DNA of 6,602 nt from positions 1-6,602 of the forward strand of contig JAGVIO010000143.1 of the NCBI GenBank assembly GCA_020056025.1, in the 5' to 3' direction. The notes under the pieces were generated by a model. It saw only the letters and a list, made by a program, of their open reading frames with translations, did no database searches and was not told where the DNA came from. A program made the translations under genes and the position numbers. Below are positions 1-6,351 of the stretch, piece after piece (the stretch's first letter is position 1; each line of letters opens with the position of its first letter). Origin of the DNA: an archaeon. Its GTDB lineage: Archaea; Nanobdellota; Nanobdellia; Woesearchaeales; WJKL01.

Positions 1-210
1 GAAAGGAAATTTGGGCAATTCTGGCTCAAAAGAATAGTTGCATTTTATTGTGTGGCTGCAATTACTGCAATTTTCCTGGTATATTTATTCGGGCTTAATG
101 CCCTGCCTGAAATCATCAGCACTCCTTTTGGAGTCTGGAAACTTGTAGCATTAATATCAATGCCCTGCGCAATCGGTGCATCTATCACTGATTTGCTAAA
201 GAAATATTAA
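1..210 (+). CDS. C-terminal part of a small integral membrane protein (5' end outside window)
   Basis: An open frame enters from the left edge and ends at TAA 208-210, giving 69 visible residues. It starts within ERKFGQFWLKR, followed by a hydrophobic segment at about visible residues 11-31 (IVAFYCVAAITAIFLVYLF), a short polar loop (NALPEIISTPFG), and a second hydrophobic segment at about 44-60 ending PCAIGASITDLLKKY. So at least two membrane helices lie in the visible part, with a short basic tail that is probably cytoplasmic. The gene ends eight bases before the P-type ATPase start, so the two are probably co-transcribed. I do not recognise the family with confidence. The ending, a small-residue-rich helix followed by a short polar tail, vaguely resembles uncharacterised archaeal integral membrane proteins of the DUF2391 type, but that is a weak impression. 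No catalytic motif is visible. Confidence 0.75.
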   Translation, partial: ERKFGQFWLKRIVAFYCVAAITAIFLVYLFGLNALPEIISTPFGVWKLVALISMPCAIGASITDLLKKY

Positions 211-218
211 GTGGTAAA

Positions 219-2921
219 ATGGCTGAATATTATTATAACTTTCCTTTTGAAGAAGCATTCAAAAGACTGCGAACTTCTCCAAAAGGGCTTGCTGAGCATG
301 AAGCCAAAAAGAGGCTGCAGGAGCATGGCTATAATGAGATACAAAAAGAAAGAAAATCTGTCATATTGACCCTAGTTGCCAACCAGTTCAAGAATGCGCT
401 GCTATGGCTGCTGATATTTGCAGCACTGCTGTCTTTGTTCATTGGCGAAGCTTTGGATTCTCTTGCAATGTTTGGAATCATCACATTGACTGTTGTATTA
501 GGCTTTGTCCAGGAATACAGGGCTGAAAAGGCAATTGAAGCTCTGCAAAAGATATCTGCGCCAACTGCCAGGGTCATCAGAGATGGCAATGAATTAAAGA
601 TTCCTGCAAGGGAAGCTGTGCCTGGAGATATAATCATATTTGAAGCAGGAGATATTGTCGCTGCTGATGCCAGACTGTTTGAAGTTTCAAGCCTGCAGAT
701 TGACGAAGCTTCACTGACAGGAGAATCTGTGCCTTCTAAAAAAGTAATAATGCAGTATAAGACAGGAACTTCTGTTGCTGACCAGGAAAATATGGCTTTC
801 ACAGGAACTGTTATTACGTACGGCAAAGGAAAAGGGATTGTCACAGCAACTGGAATGAAAACAGAATTCGGAAAGATTGCAAAATCACTGCAGACAACTG
901 AAACAAGCGAAACACCGCTGCAGAAAAAGTTTTCGCAGATGGCAAGGCAGATAGGAATCGGTGTAATGTGCCTGATAGTGGTTGTGTTTATTGCAGGAGT
1001 CCTGAAAAATGAAGCGTCATTTGCAAGCATGCTGCTTTTCTCATTGAGCCTTACTGTTGCTTCTGTGCCAAATTCATTGCCTGTTATTGTGACTGTCGGC
1101 CTGTCCATGGGAACAAGGACACTGGCAAAGAAGAATATGCTTATCAAGAAACTGCCTGCTGCAGAAAGTTTAGGAGCAGTAACTGTAATCTGCTCTGACA
1201 AGACAGGAACACTCACTAAGAATCAGATGACTGTGACTAAGATTTATTCAGACAGTAGGATCATAGATGTCACTGGCAGCGGCTATTATCCTAAGGGAGA
1301 GTTTTATTATGAAGGCAAGCAAAAAAATACAAATGAATTTGAACTCCTATCAAGGATAGGATATCTGTGCAACAATGCAAAGCTCACAAAAAATAAAGAA
1401 AAATATGAAATTTTAGGAGATCCTACTGAAGGGTCTTTGATTGTCCTTGCAAAAAAAGCAAGAATTGATGAAACAGATATAAAAAATAATTTTTCATTTG
1501 TTGAAGAGCTGCCGTTTGATTCTGACAGGAAAATGATGAGTGTGATATACAAGAACCAGAGAAACAAGAGAACAGAAGCATATGTCAAAGGAGCGCCTGA
1601 CTTATTGATTAAAAAATGCGACAGAATATTTGAAAATGGAAAAATCAGGAGAATAACAGCAAAAGACATTGAAAAAATCATGTCTGTAAATGATGATTTT
1701 GCAAAAGATGCGCTAAGAATGCTCGGAGTTGCGTACAGAGATGTCACACATTTAAAGGAATACAACCTGAAGAGTGTTGAAAAAGAGCTTGTTTTCATAG
1801 GCCTTGTAGGAATGATTGATCCACCAAGAGATGAAGTGGCTGACTCTATTGCATTGTGCAAAGAAGCAGGCATAAAAGTGATCATGATAACAGGAGATGC
1901 TCCACCGACTGCCAGGGCTGTTGCTAAGAAGATAGGCTTGTTTGAAAGAGGAGATATGGTGCTCAGCGGAGAAGATATTGAAAGAATGGGCGATGACGAG
2001 CTTTCCAAGAAAATTGAGCATATAAGGATTATTGCACGGGCATTGCCTATACAGAAATTAAGAGTGGTCAATGCTCTTAAGAAAAACGGGCATATTGTTG
2101 CAATGACCGGAGACGGTGTGAATGATGCTCCTGCTTTGAAAAAAGCAGATATCGGAATTGCGATGGGAATAACAGGAACAGATGTTGCAAAAGAGGTTTC
2201 TGAAGCAACGCTTGTTGATGATAATTTCTCTACTATAGTCAATGCGATAAATGAAGGAAGAAATATCTATGACAAGATGATAAAGTCAACAAGGTATTTG
2301 CTTTCTTGCAATTCAGGAGAGATTGTATCTGTATTTCTGGCAATAATGATGAATTTTCCTTTGCCGATGATACCTCTGCAGATATTGCTGATGAATCTGC
2401 TTACTGATGATTTTCCTGCACTTGGTTTGGGATTTGAGCCTTCTGACAACTCTGTGATGAAAAGGCTTCCTAGAGATCCTAAAGAGAGGCCTATATCTGC
2501 AAGGATGTTTTTCAGTATAATTATCTTTGGAATGATAATGGGGCTTGGCACTTTGTTTATGTTCATGCAATACAAGGATGTTAATCTGAAGATGGCACAG
2601 ACAGTTGCTTTCACTACACTTGTCATGTTTGAGATGTTTGCTGTGCTTTCAAGCAGATCATTGTTCTATTCATGGAAAAAGCTGAATCCTTTCACCAATC
2701 TATGGCTGATGGGTGCAATTGCATTGTCTGTAGGAATACAGCTGCTGGTAATCTACTGGGCTCCGCTGCAGCCTATGTTCGGAACAATTGCCCTTGACTG
2801 GAATGCATGGATAAAGATAATCGGAATATCTTTCACAGGGTTTGTCATGATGGAGATAAGCAAACTCATATTGACACTGACAACTGCTAAAGAGCATAGA
2901 GAGCATCACAGGCATCTGTGA
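219..2921 (+). CDS. P2-type cation-transporting ATPase (Ca2+-ATPase-like)
   Basis: This is a membrane pump that couples ATP hydrolysis, through an aspartyl-phosphate intermediate, to cation transport. The 900-residue length is normal for P2 ATPases. In order: N-terminal cation-ATPase domain (about 5-50); M1-M2 (about 56-98); actuator domain with TGES at 167-170; M3-M4 (about 246-296); phosphorylation motif DKTGT at 327-331 (Asp327); nucleotide-binding KGAP at 457-460; DPPR at 534-537; TGD at 558-560; TGDGVNDAP at 630-638; then six C-terminal helices (about 692-886) and a His-rich tail at 893-899. By alignment to the SERCA Ca2+ pump, site residues Asn768, Glu771, Asn796, Thr799, Asp800 and Glu908 are kept as Asn698, Glu701, Asn726, Thr729, Asp730 and Glu805. 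The M4 glutamate of PEGLP (SERCA Glu309) is Asn285 in PNSLP. A P2 calcium- or other cation pump is secure; the ion is not. The ATG follows GTGGT (211-215) and lies eight bases after the upstream stop, suggesting coupled translation. Confidence 0.93.
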   Translation: MAEYYYNFPFEEAFKRLRTSPKGLAEHEAKKRLQEHGYNEIQKERKSVILTLVANQFKNALLWLLIFAALLSLFIGEALDSLAMFGIITLTVVLGFVQEYRAEKAIEALQKISAPTARVIRDGNELKIPAREAVPGDIIIFEAGDIVAADARLFEVSSLQIDEASLTGESVPSKKVIMQYKTGTSVADQENMAFTGTVITYGKGKGIVTATGMKTEFGKIAKSLQTTETSETPLQKKFSQMARQIGIGVMCLIVVVFIAGVLKNEASFASMLLFSLSLTVASVPNSLPVIVTVGLSMGTRTLAKKNMLIKKLPAAESLGAVTVICSDKTGTLTKNQMTVTKIYSDSRIIDVTGSGYYPKGEFYYEGKQKNTNEFELLSRIGYLCNNAKLTKNKEKYEILGDPTEGSLIVLAKKARIDETDIKNNFSFVEELPFDSDRKMMSVIYKNQRNKRTEAYVKGAPDLLIKKCDRIFENGKIRRITAKDIEKIMSVNDDFAKDALRMLGVAYRDVTHLKEYNLKSVEKELVFIGLVGMIDPPRDEVADSIALCKEAGIKVIMITGDAPPTARAVAKKIGLFERGDMVLSGEDIERMGDDELSKKIEHIRIIARALPIQKLRVVNALKKNGHIVAMTGDGVNDAPALKKADIGIAMGITGTDVAKEVSEATLVDDNFSTIVNAINEGRNIYDKMIKSTRYLLSCNSGEIVSVFLAIMMNFPLPMIPLQILLMNLLTDDFPALGLGFEPSDNSVMKRLPRDPKERPISARMFFSIIIFGMIMGLGTLFMFMQYKDVNLKMAQTVAFTTLVMFEMFAVLSSRSLFYSWKKLNPFTNLWLMGAIALSVGIQLLVIYWAPLQPMFGTIALDWNAWIKIIGISFTGFVMMEISKLILTLTTAKEHREHHRHL

Positions 2922-2934
2922 ATTCTCGCAAAGG

Positions 2935-2942
2935 TTTTTAAA
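2935..2942 (+). promoter_or_regulatory. TATA box of the archease–rtcB operon, spaced for a leaderless transcript
   Basis: The 43-base gap between the ATPase stop and the archease ATG contains TTTTTAAA, preceded by the purine-rich CAAAGG (a possible BRE element). Its centre lies about 26 bases before the archease ATG at 2965, the usual TATA-to-start distance in archaea, so transcription would begin at or next to the ATG. No Shine-Dalgarno sequence is visible in the gap, which fits a leaderless mRNA. The assignment rests on motif and spacing only. Confidence 0.55.
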
Positions 2943-2964
2943 GATTGATTGTTTTTATTGCTGT

Positions 2965-3387
2965 ATGAAATTCAAATTTTTGCCGCATACTGCTGATGTG
3001 AAGTTCAGAGCTTACGGAAGAACTCTTGAAGAGGCTTTTATTAATGCTGCTCTGGCAATGGCTTCTGTGATTGTTGAGCCTTCTAAGGTTAAAGCCAAAT
3101 TTGCCAAAGAGATTTCTGTTTCGTCTGAAGATGAGAAAGCATTGCTTTATGATTTTCTTGAGCAGTTTCTGATTCTTTTGGATAGTGAGGAGTTTTTACT
3201 TTCTTCTGTTAAAGAGCTGAAAATTATTAAGAAGAAGAAAGGTTTTAGTTTGAATGCAAACATTGTCGGAGACAAAGGTGTTGAAAAATATTCTCCTGAG
3301 AAAGGTATAAAGGCAGTAACTTATCAAGAGATGGAAATCAAAAAAGAGAAAAATTCATATATGGTGCAGGTTGTTGTGGATATATAA
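2965..3387 (+). CDS. Archease, activator of the RNA ligase RtcB
   Basis: Archease is a small cytoplasmic protein that promotes guanylylation and multiple turnover of the RtcB RNA ligase during tRNA splicing and RNA repair. The 140-residue length is typical. Family hallmarks seen: the N-terminal HTADVKF (8-14) with Asp11; the long acidic helix region LYDFLEQFLILLDSEE (61-76); GIKAVTYQEMEI (114-125), the conserved KA(V/I)TxHxM region, where the usual His position is Gln121; and the C-terminal strand ending VVVDI (136-140) with Asp139. Acidic residues at both ends match the family's metal-binding site. The gene lies eight bases upstream of rtcB on the same strand, the common archaeal arrangement, which confirms the role. 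The chosen ATG gives the standard family start and agrees with the TATA spacing upstream. Confidence 0.93.
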   Translation: MKFKFLPHTADVKFRAYGRTLEEAFINAALAMASVIVEPSKVKAKFAKEISVSSEDEKALLYDFLEQFLILLDSEEFLLSSVKELKIIKKKKGFSLNANIVGDKGVEKYSPEKGIKAVTYQEMEIKKEKNSYMVQVVVDI

Positions 3388-3395
3388 GTGAGAAT

Positions 3396-4835
3396 ATGGC
3401 TGACAAAATCGAAATCAAAAAAATATCTGATATCTTGTGGGAGATTCCTAAGACAGGAAGCATGAGGGTTCCATGCAGAGTGTATGCAACTGAAAAGATG
3501 CTTGCAAAGATGCAGGAAGATAGGACTCTTATGCAGGGAAAGAATGTTGCATTTTTGCCTGGGATTTACAAATATTCTTTGGTAATGCCTGATGGACATG
3601 AAGGTTATGGTTTTCCCATCGGAGGAGTTGCTGCTCTTGATTATGAAAACGGAGGAATCTCGCCTGGCGGAATCGGATATGATATTAATTGCGGAGTTAG
3701 GGTTCTCAGGACAAAACTTCAGAGAGAAGATGTAGAGCCAAAAATAAAGGATTTGATGAATTCGATCTTCAAATATTGCCCAGCAGGACTTGGAGGGAGC
3801 AATATAAGAGTTGAGCCCAAAGAATTAGATAATATTCTAAACAAAGGAGCAAAATGGGCTGTTGAAAACAGCTATGGTAATGAGAAAGACCTCAAGCACA
3901 GCGAAGAAGACGGGCATATGGAAGAAGCTGATGCAAAAGAAGTTTCCAGTGCTGCAAAATCAAGAGGAAGAAACCAGATAGCTACTCTTGGCTCTGGAAA
4001 TCATTTCTTGGAAGTGCAGTATGTTGACAAGATATTTGACAAAGAAGTTGCAAAAACTTATGGAATAAAAAAAGAAGGGCAAGTGCTTTTCATGATTCAT
4101 TGCGGAAGCAGAGGATTGGGGCATCAGGTGTGCTCTGATTATCTGAGATTGATGGAACACAATTTCCCTGAGATTGTAAAGACTTTGCCTGACAGGGAAC
4201 TGATTTATGCTCCTGCTGGAAGCGATGTTGCAAAGAAATACTTCAAGGCAATGGCTGCTGCTGCCAATTTTGCATGGTGCAACAGGCATGTTCTAGGGCA
4301 TCAAACAAGATTAGCTTTCAAAGATGTACTAGGAATAGGAGACAATGAAATTGAAACGCTTTATGATGTTGCGCATAATATCGCAAAAGTCGAAGAACAT
4401 AAGATTGATGGTGAAATGAAAAAGGTATTTATGCACAGGAAAGGAGCAACACGTGCATTTGGGCCTGGAAGAAAAGAAATTCCTTCAACTTATCGGGAAG
4501 TTGGGCAGCCAATAATTATCCCTGGCACAATGGGAACTTCATCTTATATTCTTGCCGGAACAAAAGAAGCAATGGAGCAGACATTTGGAAGCACTGCGCA
4601 CGGAGCAGGAAGAGTTATGTCAAGGCATGAAGCAATAAGATCTTTCAGAGGAGAAGATATTGTCAAAGAATTGGGAAAACAAGGTATTTTTGTCAAAGGA
4701 GCTTCATGGCAAGGAATTGCAGAAGAGGCTTCTGGAGCATACAAAAAGATTGAGGATGTCATTGATGTTTCAGATAAGGCAGGAATAGGGAGAAAAGTAG
4801 CGAGGCTGCTTCCAATAGGGGTGGTTAAGGGATAA
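3396..4835 (+). CDS. rtcB: RtcB RNA-splicing ligase (tRNA ligase) with a replaced C-terminal tail
   Basis: RtcB joins 2',3'-cyclic phosphate (3'-phosphate) and 5'-OH RNA ends using GTP and Mn2+; in archaea it seals tRNA exons after intron removal. The 479 residues match the family (Pyrococcus horikoshii RtcB: 481). Catalytic residues are all visible: Asp96 and Cys99 in GYDINCGVR, Asn202/His203 in GSGNHFLE, His235 in HCGSRG, His327 in DVAHNIAK, the guanylylated His402 in TAHGAGR, and Lys478 in the terminal VVKG, matching the guanine-contacting penultimate lysine of the Pyrococcus enzyme. The ATG follows GTGAG (3388-3392), eight bases after the archease stop. Oddity: residues 450-479 appear to be supplied by an inserted cassette. 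A second, differently coded copy of this tail lies at 6352-6444, and an endonuclease gene on the other strand overlaps the last 66 bases. The protein should be active, but is probably a chimera joined near Tyr449/Lys450. Confidence 0.95.
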   Translation: MADKIEIKKISDILWEIPKTGSMRVPCRVYATEKMLAKMQEDRTLMQGKNVAFLPGIYKYSLVMPDGHEGYGFPIGGVAALDYENGGISPGGIGYDINCGVRVLRTKLQREDVEPKIKDLMNSIFKYCPAGLGGSNIRVEPKELDNILNKGAKWAVENSYGNEKDLKHSEEDGHMEEADAKEVSSAAKSRGRNQIATLGSGNHFLEVQYVDKIFDKEVAKTYGIKKEGQVLFMIHCGSRGLGHQVCSDYLRLMEHNFPEIVKTLPDRELIYAPAGSDVAKKYFKAMAAAANFAWCNRHVLGHQTRLAFKDVLGIGDNEIETLYDVAHNIAKVEEHKIDGEMKKVFMHRKGATRAFGPGRKEIPSTYREVGQPIIIPGTMGTSSYILAGTKEAMEQTFGSTAHGAGRVMSRHEAIRSFRGEDIVKELGKQGIFVKGASWQGIAEEASGAYKKIEDVIDVSDKAGIGRKVARLLPIGVVKG

Positions 4836-6188
4836 TTCGCAATATTCTTTCTTAGCTTCTTCTATTAATTGAATATATTTTTCTCCATTTTTGCTTAATG
4901 AATAAAGAGTAGGTCTTACTGAATCTATACTAATAAATCCTCTTTTGCTGTTATCGCTAAGATATTTTGCTGCAGATTTGTAAGAAAGATTACTTAGAGT
5001 TTCAAAATCCTTAATCGGAATAGAACGTTTTATGAGATTTAATCTCTGATATAAACAAGTAAAATAATAATTATGGAGTATATAATATAAAAGTTTGCTG
5101 CGATTATAATTATGTCCTTTAAAAGCGCCATTTTCAAATAACCATAAACAACTCTTGAAATCTGTGGACAATTGTATCTTAATACCTTGGGAGTATGAAT
5201 CAATGTTAAACTTCTTTAAAATATTTATAATATCTCTTTGGGTGTCTAAATCTGGCTCTGAAATATTTACTTGTAACCCTTTATTAGAATTATTAATAAT
5301 TACAGTGCCATCACCAATTAAATCCTTGATGATAAACCCTATCGCAAATCTGTTTAGTTCATCTGTTAATTCTTCAGTATCCGCTATATAAGACCTCAAC
5401 GTCTTTAATAAATGAATCATTATAGTTTTTAATACTACAGAAGTTACATCAATTACGTAAGCGGTATGCTTAATACATTTATTCTTGGCCAGAAAGATTT
5501 TATTATTCTCTAAATTTAAATAATCTTTTAATCTATTAATTTCATCCTTAATATCATTAATCTTAGATGAATAATGCAGAGTATATCTCCAACTCTTGTT
5601 AGTTTTAAAATGACTCAAATAATCTCTGAACTGCTTAATTTCACTTAGTAATATACTAGTAAAGCTGAATTTATTTCCTTTCTTACCAGATTCTGCCTGC
5701 ATTAAACCAAAGAATTCTCCCAGATTTCTATCAATTTTAATGAATCTCTTAATAATCAGGGGTTTGGGTTTTGTTTTATTAAAGTACCAAATCTTAAGTA
5801 CATCTTCCTCTAAAGTTTCTATTAATATGTTCTTATTCTCTATAGTTAGAGGTATTGCAGAGAGTATATCTAAATAACCCTTATTCAATAAATTATTTGA
5901 TCTTAAATTCTCGATTAATTCTATTTCTAAATTAAGCAAATCCCCATCTTTAGGATTTATAGTGTCGATTAATTCAAAAGGAATATTTAATTTAATCTGT
6001 AGATACTTTCTACTTTTAGATTTATTAGGTATCTTAATTACTGTTTCACAACCAAAATCAGTGAAGATTATCTTAATATAATCATTAGTTTTCGCATTTA
6101 ATGCTCTAATCAATCTTAAGGGAATAGTAAACTTAAAGTTATCTCTATCTTTACAAATTTTCACATGTGTTTTTTGATTATTTTTCAT
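4770..6188 (-). CDS. LAGLIDADG homing endonuclease-like protein with AbrB-like N-terminus and winged-helix C-terminus
   Basis: A 472-residue protein probably making a site-specific double-strand cut. Residues about 6-55 and 62-97 resemble two AbrB/SpoVT-type strand-swapped DNA-binding units (FKFTIPLRLIRALNAKTNDY; LQIKLNIPFELIDTINPKDG). The first LAGLIDADG-type motif is LGEFFGLMQAESG (156-168), with Glu166 at the metal-binding acid position. The second is within FAIGFIIKDLIGDGTV (281-296), with Asp293 the likeliest acid (Asp289 is the alternative). Two motifs about 125 residues apart suggest a monomeric two-fold enzyme. Residues about 386-447 look like a winged helix (IKDFETLSNLSYKSAAKYLS, then GFISID and TLYSLSKNGEKYI). 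The last 22 codons, including the stop, are read antisense through the rtcB ending, giving an aromatic tail HPYWKQPRYFSPYSCLI. ATG 6186-6188 is preceded by GTGAT (6194-6198) and a TATA box. Endonuclease family is confident; retained activity is not shown, because both motifs are non-canonical. Confidence 0.85.
   Translation of the reverse strand: MKNNQKTHVKICKDRDNFKFTIPLRLIRALNAKTNDYIKIIFTDFGCETVIKIPNKSKSRKYLQIKLNIPFELIDTINPKDGDLLNLEIELIENLRSNNLLNKGYLDILSAIPLTIENKNILIETLEEDVLKIWYFNKTKPKPLIIKRFIKIDRNLGEFFGLMQAESGKKGNKFSFTSILLSEIKQFRDYLSHFKTNKSWRYTLHYSSKINDIKDEINRLKDYLNLENNKIFLAKNKCIKHTAYVIDVTSVVLKTIMIHLLKTLRSYIADTEELTDELNRFAIGFIIKDLIGDGTVIINNSNKGLQVNISEPDLDTQRDIINILKKFNIDSYSQGIKIQLSTDFKSCLWLFENGAFKGHNYNRSKLLYYILHNYYFTCLYQRLNLIKRSIPIKDFETLSNLSYKSAAKYLSDNSKRGFISIDSVRPTLYSLSKNGEKYIQLIEEAKKEYCELSLNHPYWKQPRYFSPYSCLI
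4878..4892 (+). terminator. Possible T-tract terminator for the archease–rtcB operon
   Basis: Two TTTTT runs (4878-4882 and 4888-4892) follow the rtcB stop by about 45 bases, in a pyrimidine-rich stretch. Archaeal transcription commonly ends at such T tracts without a hairpin. They lie in antisense orientation within the endonuclease gene and the region is AT-rich throughout, so they could be incidental. Confidence 0.25.
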
Positions 6189-6193
6189 ATAAA

Positions 6194-6198
6194 ATCAC
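6194..6198 (-). promoter_or_regulatory. Shine-Dalgarno-like site of the endonuclease gene
   Basis: On the minus strand, GTGAT lies five bases before the ATG at 6188. It matches part of the archaeal consensus GGAGGTGAT and supports this start codon. The match is short. Confidence 0.4.
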
Positions 6199-6236
6199 GA
6201 TAATTTATTGTATCAACAATGTAAATGATTTTAGGG

Positions 6237-6244
6237 TTTATATA
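6237..6244 (-). promoter_or_regulatory. TATA box of the endonuclease gene
   Basis: The minus strand reads CAAGG-TATATAAA-CCC, a strong archaeal TATA box. It lies 48 bases before the first base of the ATG, which predicts a transcript start near 6212 and a leader of about 25 bases, long enough to hold the GTGAT site. The cassette therefore carries its own promoter and does not rely on rtcB transcription, which runs the opposite way. A G-rich block (minus strand GGTGGGGGCGGG, 6250-6261) sits directly upstream of the box. Confidence 0.55.
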
Positions 6245-6260
6245 CCTTGCCCGCCCCCAC

Positions 6261-6282
6261 CTGTCCAGTGACCAGTGGACAG
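6261..6282. repeat. Inverted repeat upstream of the endonuclease promoter
   Basis: CTGTCCA (6261-6267) is perfectly inverted as TGGACAG (6276-6282) around eight bases. The same stretch contains a direct repeat of CCAGTG (6265-6270 and 6272-6277). It lies about 17 bases upstream of the TATA box on the minus strand and is unusually G/C-rich for its surroundings. It could be an operator for a dimeric regulator, perhaps the endonuclease's own AbrB-like domain, or a hairpin in RNA. The function is unknown. Confidence 0.45.
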
Positions 6283-6351
6283 AAAATCATAATTTAATTG
6301 TTTATACTCCTTGAATAGATTTTATAGAATAATCAAGAATCCTAAATTTGA

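Larger units (their letters stand above)
4743..6351. mobile_element. Homing-endonuclease cassette inserted in the 3' end of rtcB, carrying a replacement rtcB tail
   Basis: The boundaries are inferred from the duplicated rtcB ending. The left edge is at the Lys450 codon of rtcB (4743). The right edge is just before the orphan tail, whose homology begins at the equivalent lysine codon (6352); the codon before it in that frame is TGA. Between them lie a substitute rtcB tail (4743-4835), the LAGLIDADG gene on the minus strand, its promoter and about 100 bases of flank. DNA from 4836 to about 6240 is far more AT-rich than the rtcB body: line 5521-5580 has 12 G/C in 60, line 4081-4140 has 28 in 60. 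There is no transposase, terminal inverted repeat or evident target duplication, so the likely mobility route is endonuclease cleavage of empty rtcB alleles followed by recombinational copying. The left edge could lie further upstream if rtcB sequence was co-converted. The insertion is well supported; the exact ends and current mobility are inference. Confidence 0.72.

Noticed and set aside
329..2242. Long open frames on the minus strand opposite the ATPase gene (329-1216 and 1307-2242), and shorter ones at 1752-2021, 2267-2626, 2313-2570 and 2700-2915
   Set aside because: They lie wholly antisense to a strongly conserved ATPase gene. Their products are Ser/Ile-rich with no recognisable motif, and none has a convincing promoter or ribosome-binding site.
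3324..4762. Minus-strand open frames opposite archease/rtcB (3324-3599, 3960-4289, 4544-4762)
   Set aside because: They are antisense shadows of conserved coding sequence with no family features.
5155..5391. Plus-strand 78-codon open frame inside the endonuclease gene
   Set aside because: It is entirely antisense to the LAGLIDADG gene and has no motif or initiation signal.
4743..6351. Intein in RtcB
   Set aside because: The endonuclease gene is on the opposite strand to rtcB, rtcB has a stop codon before the insert, and no intein splicing motifs are present in frame.
4743..6351. Archaeal (bulge-helix-bulge) or group I/II intron joining the rtcB body to the orphan tail
   Set aside because: The endonuclease gene is antisense to rtcB and the body already has a complete conserved ending, so splicing is not needed. 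I saw no obvious bulge-helix-bulge pair at the two junctions. A folding test of the junctions or RNA-seq reads joining about 4742 to about 6352 would reopen this.
4836..6351. Insertion sequence or transposon
   Set aside because: There is no transposase motif, no terminal inverted repeats and no target-site duplication. The only protein is a LAGLIDADG-type endonuclease.
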